Of a stretch of DNA of 64,000 bases, positions 28,825-37,903 are shown one piece after another. The translations under genes were made by a program, and so were the position numbers. This DNA comes from Campylobacter sp. RM10537 (GTDB lineage: Bacteria > Campylobacterota > Campylobacteria > Campylobacterales > Campylobacteraceae): positions 1,240,001 through 1,304,000 of the forward strand of contig NZ_CP059597.1 in assembly GCF_022369435.1 (NCBI RefSeq), in the 5' to 3' direction. Below the pieces are notes generated by a model. That model saw nothing but the letters and a program-made list of their open reading frames with translations. It was not told where the DNA came from and searched no databases. Position 1 is the stretch's first letter. Every line of letters starts with the position of its first letter.

Positions 28825-29472
28825 ATGAAAGAATTAATAAAAATAACAAATCTTAGTAAAAATTTTGGCAAAGTTAAAGCTTTAAATAATATCAATTTAA
28901 ATGTTTATCAAGGAGAATGGCTTGCAATTATGGGTCCATCAGGAAGTGGAAAATCAACACTTTTAAATATTTTATCCTTAATGGATACTCCAAGCAGCGG
29001 CCAATATATCTTAGATGGACAAAATTTAGAAGAAATTAACGAAGAACAAAAAATACAATTACGCAGAGAAAAAATAGGGCTCATATTCCAGCAATTTCAT
29101 CTTATTCCTTATTTAAATGCTTTAGAAAATGTGATACTTTCTCAATATTATCATTCTTGTATTGATGAAGAAGATGCAAGAATGATGCTTGAAAAAGTTG
29201 GTCTTTCGCATCGTTTAAGTCATTTGCCTAATCAACTTAGCGGAGGAGAGCAACAAAGAGTTTGTATTGCAAGATCTCTAATTAACAATCCAGAACTTTT
29301 GCTTGCAGATGAGCCCACAGGAAATTTAGATGAAGCTAATGAAGAAATCGTTCTTCAAACTCTAAAAAAACTCAAAAATGAAGGAAAGACGATTGTTCTA
29401 ATTACTCATAATCCAGATTTAGCTAAATTTGCCGATAGAACTATATGTTTACATCATGGAGTTTTAAAATGA
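28825..29472 (+). CDS. LolD/MacB-like ABC transporter ATPase
   Basis: A 215-aa ATPase with Walker A GPSGSGKST (about 37-45), signature LSGGEQQRV (about 138) and Walker B LLLADEPTGNLD, the form seen in LolD/MacB-type ATPases. It energises the two FtsX-like permeases. The stop overlaps the start of the next lipoprotein gene (ATGA). Confidence 0.92.
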   Translation: MKELIKITNLSKNFGKVKALNNINLNVYQGEWLAIMGPSGSGKSTLLNILSLMDTPSSGQYILDGQNLEEINEEQKIQLRREKIGLIFQQFHLIPYLNALENVILSQYYHSCIDEEDARMMLEKVGLSHRLSHLPNQLSGGEQQRVCIARSLINNPELLLADEPTGNLDEANEEIVLQTLKKLKNEGKTIVLITHNPDLAKFADRTICLHHGVLK

Positions 29473-29951
29473 AATACTTATATATTTTTATTGCTTTACT
29501 CTTACTTAACGCATGCTCTTTTGAAAATCATAAAAGTGCAAAAATAGGAGAAGTTGCAGCAGAAATTTCAGCTAAAAATCTCTTGGGCAATAAAATCAAT
29601 TTAAATGATGATAAAAATAATTTAAAAGTATTGGTTTTTTTTCAGAACGGTTGCTCTTCTTGCTTAAAAGAATTGCCTTATTTAGATGATTTTATACAAA
29701 ATTATCCAAATAAAATTAGCGTTTATGCAATCAATTCAGCTAATGATATGCAAACTATACAATCTTTAGCTAAAAAATTTGATTTTAAAAACGTCAAAAT
29801 TTTAAAAGATGATCTTAAAATAACTCAAGATAGATATGCTGTATTTGCAACACCAACCACTATAATCATTAAAAATGGAATTATAAAAGATAGAATTTTA
29901 GGAGAAACACCTTGGGAAAATTTAAAGTCCAAGCTTATTTCATTGCTTTAA
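29469..29951 (+). CDS. Thioredoxin-like lipoprotein (p19 cluster)
   Basis: The start is ATG 29469, inside the ATPase stop; it gives a lipoprotein signal MKYLYIFIALLLLNACS. The mature part is a TlpA/ResA-like thioredoxin fold with the active site NGCSSCLKE and cis-Pro loop FATPTTIII. It is likely an envelope thiol reductase serving metal uptake with its neighbours. The end overlaps the next gene by 40 bp in another frame. Confidence 0.85.
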   Translation: MKYLYIFIALLLLNACSFENHKSAKIGEVAAEISAKNLLGNKINLNDDKNNLKVLVFFQNGCSSCLKELPYLDDFIQNYPNKISVYAINSANDMQTIQSLAKKFDFKNVKILKDDLKITQDRYAVFATPTTIIIKNGIIKDRILGETPWENLKSKLISLL

Positions 29952-30412
29952 TCACAGCTTTATTTTTTATATCTTGTAGCGATGGGGAAAATTTTAAAAG
30001 CTTAGATTATAAAAATTATAATTTTTCTTATAATGGTTTTGAAAAAACATTAAAACTCGATCAAAAAAATCAAAATTTTGCTTTAGTATTTTTTACTAAA
30101 GATTGTGGAGTATGTAAAGAACAAATCAAAATTTTACAACAATTAATTCAAAATTATAATTTTAATATTTTTGTGATTTTAGGAAATGCAAAAAATCTTA
30201 ATGATGCTAAAAATTGGGCACAAGATAAAGGTTTAACTCAATTAACTTTATTTTACGAAAAAAATGCAGCTAAATATCTTTCAGATGCGATAGGTGGTGT
30301 TTATGGAGTTCCCGTAATTAGTTTTTTTGAAGCAGGAAAAATGAATAAAAAATTTATAGGATTAACACCTTATCATATACTTGAAAATGAAATTAAAAGG
30401 ATAAAAAATTAA
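29912..30412 (+). CDS. Second thioredoxin-like lipoprotein (p19 cluster)
   Basis: The start is TTG at 29912, 7 nt after AGGAG within the previous gene, giving the lipoprotein signal YFIALITALFFISCS. The 166-aa product is a thioredoxin fold with KDCGVCKEQ as active site and GVPVISFF as cis-Pro loop. It closes the p19 operon and overlaps its paralogue. Confidence 0.83.
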   Translation: MGKFKVQAYFIALITALFFISCSDGENFKSLDYKNYNFSYNGFEKTLKLDQKNQNFALVFFTKDCGVCKEQIKILQQLIQNYNFNIFVILGNAKNLNDAKNWAQDKGLTQLTLFYEKNAAKYLSDAIGGVYGVPVISFFEAGKMNKKFIGLTPYHILENEIKRIKN

Positions 30413-30427
30413 TCTCATCCTTTTTTT
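30395..30427 (+). terminator. Terminator of the p19 cluster
   Basis: AAAAGGAT (30395-30402) pairs with ATCCTTTT (30417-30424), with a 14-nt loop and a T-run. It includes the stop codon of the last gene. Confidence 0.5.
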
Positions 30428-30434
30428 CAAACAA

Positions 30435-30878
30435 TTAAAGTTTTTGATCTCCTAAAAAATAACCATAAATTTCATAACTTCCATCTTTTTTCATTAAAAT
30501 TACAGGATATTTTTCATTATAACCTTGTTCCATTCCAGGACTTCCTTGTGGCATTCCAGGAGCTGAAATTCCTATAACATCTTTTGGTTTGTTTTCAAGA
30601 AGCCAAGCTACAGCACTTTCAGGAACATGTCCTTCAACAACATAGCCTTCAATAATTCCTGTATGGCAACTTTGATATTCGTTTTTGACGCCATATTGAT
30701 CTTTAATTTTTAGAAAATCATCTGTTTTATGCACATTTACACTATAACCTTTTTTCTTCATATAAGCTGCCCAATAATCACAACACATACAAGTAGGACT
30801 CTCGTAGATTTCTAAATTTTTAGCCTGTAAAATAGAAGCAGTTGCAATCATAAAAAAAGCTAAAATCATTTTTTTCAT
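30435..30878 (-). CDS. DUF411 periplasmic metal-binding protein
   Basis: The 147-aa protein has a signal peptide (cut near ILQAK). The DUF411 domain has the cysteine motif SPTCMCCDYW (about residues 26-35), another Cys in SCHTG, and a Met/Gly-rich stretch APGMPQGSPGMEQG that could bind copper. Family members occur near copper-handling genes; the exact role is not known. The start overlaps the end of the broken tfoX-like gene by 4 bp. Confidence 0.82.
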   Translation of the reverse strand: MKKMILAFFMIATASILQAKNLEIYESPTCMCCDYWAAYMKKKGYSVNVHKTDDFLKIKDQYGVKNEYQSCHTGIIEGYVVEGHVPESAVAWLLENKPKDVIGISAPGMPQGSPGMEQGYNEKYPVILMKKDGSYEIYGYFLGDQKL

Positions 30879-31195
30879 TTCTCATCCTTTAAAATTAAAT
30901 CACTACTTAAAAAGAGTTCTACAACCCGTTTTAAAATTTCTATATTTTCAATATCGATAATATACCATAATTTTGCTTTAGAAAAAGGGAAATTTTTTTC
31001 ATTATTTTTTAAAATTCTTTTTAAAAAATAAAATTGCTTAATATATAATACGTCATTACAAATTAAAAATATAGGTTTATTATTTACATAAATACAATAT
31101 TCTCCAAACATTTTTCTAGTATGAAAAGTATATTTATTTCCACAAAGTTTAAGCTAATCTAAAACAAAATCTTTAAAATTTTCACTACTGGACAC
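30875..31195 (-). pseudogene. TfoX N-terminal-domain protein interrupted by a TAG stop
   Basis: A GTG at 31195, 5 nt after AAGGA, opens MSSSENFKDFVLD, then TAG at 31156-31154. The same frame continues LKLCGNKYTFHTRKMFGEYCIYVNNK to a stop at 30875. RKMFGEY followed by a short glycine-poor strand and FPFSKAKLWYIID is the TfoX/Sxy N-terminal domain pattern. An internal ATG at 31111 could still give 78 residues but lacks the first helix and a good ribosome site. So either the gene is dead or the stop is a strain or assembly variant. Confidence 0.7.
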
Positions 31196-31267
31196 ATAAA
31201 TCCTTATTATAAAATCAATTTTTTATTTAATTGATATTGACTATAAACAATAAAATAATTCTTACAA

Positions 31268-31353
31268 TCAACAAATAGATTCCACTCTAAATAAGCTTTG
31301 ACTCTTCTTCTGTGATGACAAAAATACCGCAATAAAAAATAATATACCTACTA
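31268..31353 (-). pseudogene. Possible fragment of a NupC-like transporter N-terminus
   Basis: Between tfoX-like and obg the minus strand reads QRLVGILFFIAVFLSSQKKS and then SLFRVESIC before a TGA at 31268. It has no start codon or ribosome site of its own. A hydrophobic helix followed by SSQKKS resembles the first helix of concentrative nucleoside transporters. The match is short and could be chance. Confidence 0.25.
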
Positions 31354-31364
31354 AACGTTGCTTT

Positions 31365-32402
31365 TTAAGTTTTTTTCCTTAACTTCTTAATCTCTTCTAA
31401 AAGCATAAATTTAAGCTCCTTAAGCCCTGTTTTTTCAAGACTTGAAACCTCGATTAAGAAACTTTGTGGATTTTCTATGCTTTTTAAATAATCTTTTAAA
31501 TTTATTATATTCTCTGCGATTTGTTTCGCAAAATCAACACCTAAATTTACGCTATCGCTTTTTGAAATCATGATACCAAATTTACGCCCAAAAAGCTCTT
31601 TAGAAAATTTTTCAAGCTCATTTCTTAGCACTACAAATTGTTCTTTTAAAGGCATTTCTCTTAAAGGATCTAGCACAAAAAGTAAAAAAGATGTTCTTTC
31701 TATATGCTTTAAAAAAGCAAGGCCCAAACCTTTTCCTCCACTTGCACCCTCGATAATACCAGGAATATCTGCCATCACAAAAGAATTATACTCATCTACA
31801 TCAACAAGACCAAGTTTTGGTGTTAGTGTGGTAAATTCATAATTTGCAATTTCAGGTTTTGCGTTTGAAACTACACTAATAAGAGTCGATTTTCCCACAT
31901 TTGGAAAACCTACAAGTCCTACATCAGCGATCAATTTGAGCTCAAGTCTTACTAAACGACTCTCTCCTTTTATACCAGGTTGTGCATAATCGGGACGTTG
32001 ATTGGTTGCGTGTTTAAAATGAGTATTTCCAAGCCCGCCTTTTCCACCTTTTAAAAATACTTCTCTTTGTCCTTCTTTAATTAAATCAAGTAAAATTTCA
32101 TTTGTTTGAGCATCAATAACTTGAGTACCCTCTGGAACAATGAGTTCTAAATTTTCACCTTTTTTTCCATTTTTATTACGCCCCATACCAGCTGCACCAT
32201 TTTGCGCACGAAGTTCCTTTTTACCTTTAAAATTAACAAGAGTATGTGTATTGTTATCACATATAAAAATGATATCTCCACCATTTCCGCCATCGCCACC
32301 ATCAGGGCCACCTAATGGAACATGTTTTTCACGACGAAAACTTACAGCGCCTTTACCTCCATCACCTGAAGCTAAAGTAATCTTAACACTATCTATAAAC
32401 AT
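31365..32402 (-). CDS. obg: Obg GTPase (ribosome assembly)
   Basis: The 345-aa protein has the glycine-rich Obg fold (1-158; [27 protein letters not shown]) and a G domain with P-loop GFPNVGKST, switch [16 protein letters not shown] and SKSD as base-recognition motif. It binds the 50S subunit and links growth to GTP level. A minus-strand TATACT at 32435-32430 could be its own promoter. Confidence 0.96.
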   Translation of the reverse strand: MFIDSVKITLASGDGGKGAVSFRREKHVPLGGPDGGDGGNGGDIIFICDNNTHTLVNFKGKKELRAQNGAAGMGRNKNGKKGENLELIVPEGTQVIDAQTNEILLDLIKEGQREVFLKGGKGGLGNTHFKHATNQRPDYAQPGIKGESRLVRLELKLIADVGLVGFPNVGKSTLISVVSNAKPEIANYEFTTLTPKLGLVDVDEYNSFVMADIPGIIEGASGGKGLGLAFLKHIERTSFLLFVLDPLREMPLKEQFVVLRNELEKFSKELFGRKFGIMISKSDSVNLGVDFAKQIAENIINLKDYLKSIENPQSFLIEVSSLEKTGLKELKFMLLEEIKKLRKKT

Positions 32403-32705
32403 TATTAACCTTAAATTTTTTTGAAAAGAAGTATAACAAAAAGAAAATTAAAAAATTCAAAAGAGTTAAAAAAGAATTTATTTAAAAAATAAAAACTATT
32501 TTCTGAAAATTGATTGAATTGTTTGAATTTAATTAAAGTCATAACAGATCTAATAATTTAAAAAAATTAAATAAAGTTTTTACAAAAATAAACTATAAAA
32601 ACATATTGAATAATTTATAAGATCGAAAACTAAGCATTCATAAATATTTTAATGATTTTTTATAAATTAACTCTTTGTCTTAAATTTTAATTAAGAAATA
32701 TATTG
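32403..32705. other. AT-rich gap between rpmA and obg
   Basis: About 300 bp of very AT-rich sequence without an ORF of note. It holds the putative obg -10 (TATACT, minus, 32435-32430) near one end and the rpmA terminator at the other. I see no remnant gene or repeat. Confidence 0.6.
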
Positions 32706-32709
32706 AAAG

Positions 32710-32735
32710 AATTTCTAGGCAAAAACCTAGAAATT
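32710..32735 (-). terminator. Terminator of rplU-rpmA
   Basis: The arms AATTTCTAGG and CCTAGAAATT form a 10-bp stem around a T-rich loop, starting inside the rpmA stop codon and followed by CTTTC on the minus strand. Confidence 0.7.
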
Positions 32736-32988
32736 AAGCAGGATAAACAGAAACTTTTTTTCTATCTTTATCTTTTCTTTCAAATTTAACAAAACCATCA
32801 ATTAAAGCAAAGATAGTATGATCTTTTCCCATACCCACATTGTTACCTGCGTGTGTTGCTGTTCCTCTTTGGCGAATGATGATATTTCCAGCTCTAACAA
32901 ATTCGCCACCAAATTTTTTAACACCTAAACGACGACCGATAGAATCGCGATTATTCTGAGTTGAACCTTGACCTTTCTTGTGTGCCAT
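32734..32988 (-). CDS. rpmA: 50S ribosomal protein L27
   Basis: The 84-aa protein begins [16 protein letters not shown] and contains [25 protein letters not shown], the hallmark of L27, whose N-terminus reaches the peptidyl transferase centre. It follows rplU closely. Confidence 0.98.
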   Translation of the reverse strand: MAHKKGQGSTQNNRDSIGRRLGVKKFGGEFVRAGNIIIRQRGTATHAGNNVGMGKDHTIFALIDGFVKFERKDKDRKKVSVYPA

Positions 32989-32999
32989 CCTTTTACCCC

Positions 33000-33308
33000 T
33001 TAAGCTTTAATATCTTTAACCATAACGCGAGTAAATTGTCTTCTAAAACCTCGTTTAAGTTTAGAATCTTTTCTGCGTCTTTTTTTATAAATTACAACTT
33101 TCCTATCTTTTCCGTGATTGATCACTTCTAAAACAACTTTTGCACCTGCTACGAAAGGCGCACCTACCTTAATATCTTTATCGCAAATTGCAAGTACTTC
33201 ATTCACTTCAATAATAGCTTTGCTTTCAGCTTCAAAGTGATCTAGCTTTAACTCATCATTAACGCTAACTTTATACTGCTTTCCGCTGTGTTTCATAATA
33301 GCATACAT
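33000..33308 (-). CDS. rplU: 50S ribosomal protein L21
   Basis: The 102-aa protein starts [15 protein letters not shown] and ends with the basic [25 protein letters not shown] segment typical of L21. It is first in the rplU-rpmA pair. A leader of about 70 nt precedes it from a likely TATAAAAT box. Confidence 0.98.
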   Translation of the reverse strand: MYAIMKHSGKQYKVSVNDELKLDHFEAESKAIIEVNEVLAICDKDIKVGAPFVAGAKVVLEVINHGKDRKVVIYKKRRRKDSKLKRGFRRQFTRVMVKDIKA

Positions 33309-33386
33309 TGCTTTTCCTTATAATTTGGTAAGTACCATAAAGCACCGATTAGGATTTAAAAGCTTTAATGGTTTAGAAAAACTTTG

Positions 33387-33394
33387 ATTTTATA
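33387..33394 (-). promoter_or_regulatory. rplU promoter, -10 TATAAAAT
   Basis: On the minus strand TATAAAAT lies about 80 bp before the rplU ATG. The leader contains a small GGTACTTACC stem near the ribosome site (AAGGA). Confidence 0.45.
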
Positions 33395-33455
33395 AAATTT
33401 TTCTTTAATGTTTAATGAATTTATAAAATTTGCAAATTAAAAAATCAAAGCAAAA

Positions 33456-34466
33456 CTAAAATCCAAGATCAACCCCACCACTTTCATGAAGCTTATAAGT
33501 AGAATCTTTGCCTTTGTCTTGCTTATTTTCATCAAATGCGTTGGTATTAAAAAGAGAATTTTGTATATATTTTTGCATCATTAAAGCGATATTTTCCCAA
33601 TATTTTTGCTCTTTTTGAATATCATGAGCAAGCATAAAATTCGCACTTAAAGTTTTTGACAATACTATTTCTCTTGTAGGATAAAATATAAGTTTAAAAG
33701 AGATATTTATCTTTAATTTTTTATCATCTTGATAAGTAATATAATTATTTTGCTTAGATACATCTAAAATTTTATACTCTAAAATATAATCAGTACCTAA
33801 AACATTCCCTAGTTTAGATCTTTCATCACTAGAACCTTGAGCACTTTCGATAAGTTTATCTTCGCTTTTAAAATCGTTTTTTCTTTCCAAAAGAGTAAAA
33901 TAACTATCATTAGAGAAAATATTATTTAAAGCTTGGGTTAAATTTTCTCCTAATTTTCCATAATTTTCATCAAAAAGTATTAGTTTAGGCTTTTGATCAT
34001 TTTGATAAAGATATTTATAGGCCAATATTTTAACTTCCCAACTTGTTCCATTATTTTCAGCAGAAGTAACTTCATAGCTATCAATACGCCCATTAATTAT
34101 ATTTTGAAGTATATTCTTTGAATCTTGAATCACTTCTCCTAAAGCTGAAAATTTAAAATCAATATTTTTGATTTCTTGTCTTAAATTAAACTTTGATATC
34201 CCCTTAAGCTTGGATAAGACATCAATTAAAGCATTATTTAAAGCATCTTCTCTCGTTTGACCCGTCCCTATACCTTGCATAATTTTTTGAAATTTAGATC
34301 TTTGATGCGGAAGTATTTTTAGACTTTGAATATTACTAAAATTTACATCTTGAGCGGGAGAGTAATCATAAATAATAATATTCTTTTCATTTTGAGCTTT
34401 TATAATATTTTGATTTTCAGCCCAAAGTAAAGAGAAAAAAGCTATTAAAACAAAAAATTTTCTCAT
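33456..34466 (-). CDS. Exported FlgT/CsgG-like envelope protein
   Basis: The 336-aa protein has a signal peptide (cut near LLWAENQ). The N-terminal half has the FlgT-like helix GTGQTREDALNNALIDVLSKLKGI; the rest alternates strands and helices as in CsgG/TolB-N-like domains (LLERKNDF, LGTDYILEYKILDV). It is the last gene of a three-gene operon with two lipoproteins. An outer-envelope assembly role is inferred from this context; the true function is unknown. Confidence 0.65.
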   Translation of the reverse strand: MRKFFVLIAFFSLLWAENQNIIKAQNEKNIIIYDYSPAQDVNFSNIQSLKILPHQRSKFQKIMQGIGTGQTREDALNNALIDVLSKLKGISKFNLRQEIKNIDFKFSALGEVIQDSKNILQNIINGRIDSYEVTSAENNGTSWEVKILAYKYLYQNDQKPKLILFDENYGKLGENLTQALNNIFSNDSYFTLLERKNDFKSEDKLIESAQGSSDERSKLGNVLGTDYILEYKILDVSKQNNYITYQDDKKLKINISFKLIFYPTREIVLSKTLSANFMLAHDIQKEQKYWENIALMMQKYIQNSLFNTNAFDENKQDKGKDSTYKLHESGGVDLGF

Positions 34467-34467
34467 T

Positions 34468-35091
34468 TTACCAAGTCACCGATTTGCTTGTTCCTGTTTT
34501 GTCAATTGTTTTTTCATCTTCCCAATAAGCAAGCCCTGAATTTAAATCTGTAAGCGTTAAATGAAAAAAATACTCTGCTTGTATATCACCATTTTTGAGC
34601 TTAACAGTATCTTGACGAATTTTTCCACTCAAAGAAAAATCTGGAGCTACTAAAGTTCCTTTTTTGGAAATAGTATTTTGATTAAATTCTTCATTATTGC
34701 GTAGCTCTCTTACAGCTTCACTCATGTCATCTTGAGCACCTCCTGCTGCAACTGCCGTAGTAAGAATAAATTTACCTGATTTTCGAAGCGCTATAGTTAT
34801 TTTACTTATAAGTTTATTTGTATCAATTCTTTGAGGAGTATCATTAATAATTTTTCCAATAGCTATAACTTTTCTTTGACCTTGTGAAATATTAGCAAAA
34901 GCAGGATCCTTTAACATACTTTCAATCATTTTTTGTGCTGTTTTTTCAAAGTCTTCCCTATCAAGTCCCAAAGTTAAAGCATCTCCTTGTTTTTTTTGAC
35001 TCGCATAACCATCAGTGTAAATAGGCGATCCACAAGCTACGAGAAAAAAAACTAAAAAAATATAAGAAGCTGCTAAAAATAAATTTTTCAT
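34468..35091 (-). CDS. LpoB-like lipoprotein
   Basis: The 207-aa protein has a lipobox FLVACGS and a domain like the penicillin-binding-protein activator LpoB/CsgG group: KVIAIGKIINDTPQRIDTNKLISKITIALRKSGKF, then FSLSGKIRQDTVKL, then YFFHLTLTDLNSGLAYWEDEKTI. In enterobacteria LpoB stimulates PBP1b from the outer membrane; here the role is by family only. It lies 1 bp from the next gene. Confidence 0.75.
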   Translation of the reverse strand: MKNLFLAASYIFLVFFLVACGSPIYTDGYASQKKQGDALTLGLDREDFEKTAQKMIESMLKDPAFANISQGQRKVIAIGKIINDTPQRIDTNKLISKITIALRKSGKFILTTAVAAGGAQDDMSEAVRELRNNEEFNQNTISKKGTLVAPDFSLSGKIRQDTVKLKNGDIQAEYFFHLTLTDLNSGLAYWEDEKTIDKTGTSKSVTW

Positions 35092-35126
35092 CTTATTTCC
35101 TTTTTTTTAAAACTATTATACTTTGT

Positions 35127-36476
35127 TTAATTTTCAATTTTGTAAATTTCACTTGAAATTAATGGATTAAAAGATCTAACTAAAATTAATATATCTTTAT
35201 TTTGATCCAAAGAATTAGAATATATCAAATTATTATTTTCATCTTGAATTTTAATAAAGCCATCATTATTTATCATTAAAATTTGAATATTTTTAGGTAA
35301 AAAATTCCAGATTCTTAAATCACTCCTTGTTGTTACAGTCGTAAAAATATCCGTAGCAAAAGTCAAAATTCCACTTTGATCATTTTTTGCCACAGCCATG
35401 TTTAAACTCGTTTTAAAAAGGCTTGATATTAAAGATTTTATAATTTTAGCATTTAACTCTTCTTTAAATTCACTCGCAACCACCTCATCAAAATCGAAAA
35501 TTTTTACTGTTTGATTCATATTTTTACCATCAAAAATATTTAAATAAGCAAAAGATTCTTTTCTTTTTTTTAAAGTAGGTAAAGTTACACTTGCTGTTAC
35601 AATATGCTGATCAAAAATAAAAGGTAAAGTAAGTGAAAATTCATCTAATCTAGGGCTTAGACCATTTTCATAAATGATAAAAATATGTTTTTTTAATTTT
35701 TGCGGATTTAAAGCTTTAGAATATCGATCAAACATTTCAAATTCTTTTTGTATTTCTTTGTCATTATTGTATGCTGCATAAACTTCTTTAAATAAATCAG
35801 AAGCTTTTTGATAATCATGATCCATGAAAAAAAATACCGAAGAAATATAAGTCACATAAGCATTTGTATAATTTTTTTGTGCATGAAATTCTTTAAAAAG
35901 ATTACTATATTGTCTTGCAATAATTTTAAGATTTTGATCTATATTTTGTTTAAAATTCTCTTCTTTTTCAGCCTTTTTTCGCATCTGCTGAATTTGAGAA
36001 GCAAAATATTCTTTAGCTATTTCTTGCCTTGCTAAAGCTCGATTAAACTCTACCCTGGCATTTGAAAAATCTTTTAAACTCATAAAATTTAAACCCTTGT
36101 AAACATTTACCATAGTCCTTTCATACCAAGCACCTTGATAATCATTAATCCCATCATTTATTAATGTAGAACTGATAAAATCCACACTTTTATGGGTAAT
36201 ATTTTGTAAATCAACATCATATTTATAAGAATTTTCTACCTGATCGAAAATAGTATTGCTTAAATTAAAATCTTTACAATCTCTAGCGATATATGCTGTA
36301 TTTAAGCCTTTAAAAATAATATCATCATTTTTATTAATTGCTTGTAATTGTTTTTTAAAAAAATCCTGATCACATTTTTTAGAGAATAATTCTTTTTCAT
36401 AAAATAAATTTTGATCTTGATGAGTTGAACAAGCATTTAAAATAAATATAAAAAAGAATAATATTATTTGATACAT
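35127..36476 (-). CDS. COG3014-type TPR lipoprotein
   Basis: The 449-aa protein has a lipobox (FIFILNACST) and TPR-like helices at about 100-250 (GLNFMSLKDFSNARVEFNRALARQEIAKEYF). A C-terminal strand-rich domain follows. It is the first gene of the operon with LpoB-like and FlgT-like products, an association seen in other proteobacteria. The function is unknown; a role in an outer-membrane complex is inferred. Confidence 0.72.
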   Translation of the reverse strand: MYQIILFFFIFILNACSTHQDQNLFYEKELFSKKCDQDFFKKQLQAINKNDDIIFKGLNTAYIARDCKDFNLSNTIFDQVENSYKYDVDLQNITHKSVDFISSTLINDGINDYQGAWYERTMVNVYKGLNFMSLKDFSNARVEFNRALARQEIAKEYFASQIQQMRKKAEKEENFKQNIDQNLKIIARQYSNLFKEFHAQKNYTNAYVTYISSVFFFMDHDYQKASDLFKEVYAAYNNDKEIQKEFEMFDRYSKALNPQKLKKHIFIIYENGLSPRLDEFSLTLPFIFDQHIVTASVTLPTLKKRKESFAYLNIFDGKNMNQTVKIFDFDEVVASEFKEELNAKIIKSLISSLFKTSLNMAVAKNDQSGILTFATDIFTTVTTRSDLRIWNFLPKNIQILMINNDGFIKIQDENNNLIYSNSLDQNKDILILVRSFNPLISSEIYKIEN

Positions 36477-36518
36477 TTAAAATAATCCAAAAAATAAAAA
36501 TTATTCTAAACTATACCA

Positions 36519-36552
36519 AAAAATCAATAACAGCCCTCAAGGCTATTATTGA
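36519..36552 (-). terminator. Terminator of aspA-dcuA
   Basis: On the minus strand AATCAATAATAGCC, loop TTGA, GGGCTGTTATTGATT, then TTTT. The stem is about 14 bp with one mismatch and begins just after the dcuA stop. Confidence 0.85.
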
Positions 36553-37890
36553 TTACTTTAAAAAACCAGCTGCAACAAAACCCAAAGCTACTGAAATCGC
36601 AATAGCTAAAACACCTGGTATAAAGAAAGAGTGATTAAAGATAAATTTACCTATTCTTGTTGTTCCAGTATCATCCATTTGCACAGCACCAAGTAAGGTT
36701 GGATAAGTTGGAAGAACAAAAAGTGCAGAAACTGCAGCAAAACACGCCACTAACATATAAGAATCATTTGGATTGGCAGCGGTGATACCTAAAGAAGCAA
36801 TCACTACTGGAACAATAGCTTTAGCTGTAGCTGCTTGAGAATATAAAAGCATACTAGCAAAGAAAAATGCAACCGCAAGTGTTGCTGGAATTTGTTTTAC
36901 CCAATTGCTTGCTAAATCTGTAATTTCTTGTGTGTGACCCGAAACGAAAGTATTTCCAAGCCAAGCAACACCAAAAACACAAACACAAGCCGTCATACCA
37001 CTTTTAAAAACACTTGTATCCAAAATTTTTGCTGGATCCACTTTACAAAACCAAGTAATCAAAGTAGCTGCTGTTAATAAAAAGCTCATAATCGCAGAAT
37101 CTCTTGGAATAACAACAGGATCTATCCATCTAATGTTACTAGAAATTGCTGTAGCATACAAAACCACACATAAAACTGTAATTAGAAAAATTCCAACTGA
37201 AAGTTTAGCACCTGGTTTATCTTGTGCTTGCAAAACTTCATTAGCATCCTTAACAAGCCCTACTTTTAAACGCTCTTGATAAATTTTACATTTGCTAAGA
37301 TCTAATGGAGTAATAAGACTAACTATAAAAGCTGTTAAAATACAAGCGATAAAAGTTGTACTGATCCAAATTCCTAATAATGTTGGATAATTCCATCCAA
37401 ATTGTTCTAAAACCCCACTCATATAAACAACGGCAGCGCTTACAGGAGATGCAGTAATACCTATTTGAGAAGCAACCACCATCAAAGAAAGTGGAACTGA
37501 AGGTTTAATATTTTGAGATTTTGCAACATCGACAACTACGGGCATTAAAGAAAATACGGCATTGCCTGTTCCTGCTAAGAGAGTCAAGAGCCATCCACAA
37601 ATTGGAGCTAGATAGTTAATAAATCTCGGATGCCTTCTTAAAAATCTCTCAGTCAGCCTTACCATATAATCAAGACCACCAGCTTGTTGCATTGCAGAAA
37701 TTGCTGCAATAGCTGCAGCAATAATTAAAATAACATCCCAAGGAATGCTACCTGGCTTCATACCTAAAGCAAGTCCTAAAATAACAACTCCTATACCTCC
37801 TGCATAGCCTATAGCTATACCCCCTAAGCGAATTCCTATAAAAATAGAACCCAAAAAGACGACTATTTGTAAAATCAACTCCACACTCAT
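36553..37890 (-). CDS. dcuA: Anaerobic C4-dicarboxylate transporter
   Basis: The 445-aa inner-membrane protein has about ten to twelve helices and the Dcu-family motifs AGGLDYMVRLTE, GTGNAVFSLMPVV, ASPVSAAVVYMSGVLE, AATAKAIVPV and MDDTGTTRIGKFIFNHSFFIPG. It exchanges fumarate, aspartate, malate and succinate. An upstream in-frame TTG at 37914 overlaps aspA, but ATG 37890 follows AAAAGG and matches the family start. It forms an operon with aspA to feed aspartate into fumarate. Confidence 0.95.
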   Translation of the reverse strand: MSVELILQIVVFLGSIFIGIRLGGIAIGYAGGIGVVILGLALGMKPGSIPWDVILIIAAAIAAISAMQQAGGLDYMVRLTERFLRRHPRFINYLAPICGWLLTLLAGTGNAVFSLMPVVVDVAKSQNIKPSVPLSLMVVASQIGITASPVSAAVVYMSGVLEQFGWNYPTLLGIWISTTFIACILTAFIVSLITPLDLSKCKIYQERLKVGLVKDANEVLQAQDKPGAKLSVGIFLITVLCVVLYATAISSNIRWIDPVVIPRDSAIMSFLLTAATLITWFCKVDPAKILDTSVFKSGMTACVCVFGVAWLGNTFVSGHTQEITDLASNWVKQIPATLAVAFFFASMLLYSQAATAKAIVPVVIASLGITAANPNDSYMLVACFAAVSALFVLPTYPTLLGAVQMDDTGTTRIGKFIFNHSFFIPGVLAIAISVALGFVAAGFLK

Positions 37891-37903
37891 AATAAAACCT
37901 TTT

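Noticed and set aside
31570-32424. Plus-strand ORFs opposite obg
   Set aside because: They are proline- and serine-rich reverse images of the glycine-rich Obg domain, a common artefact.
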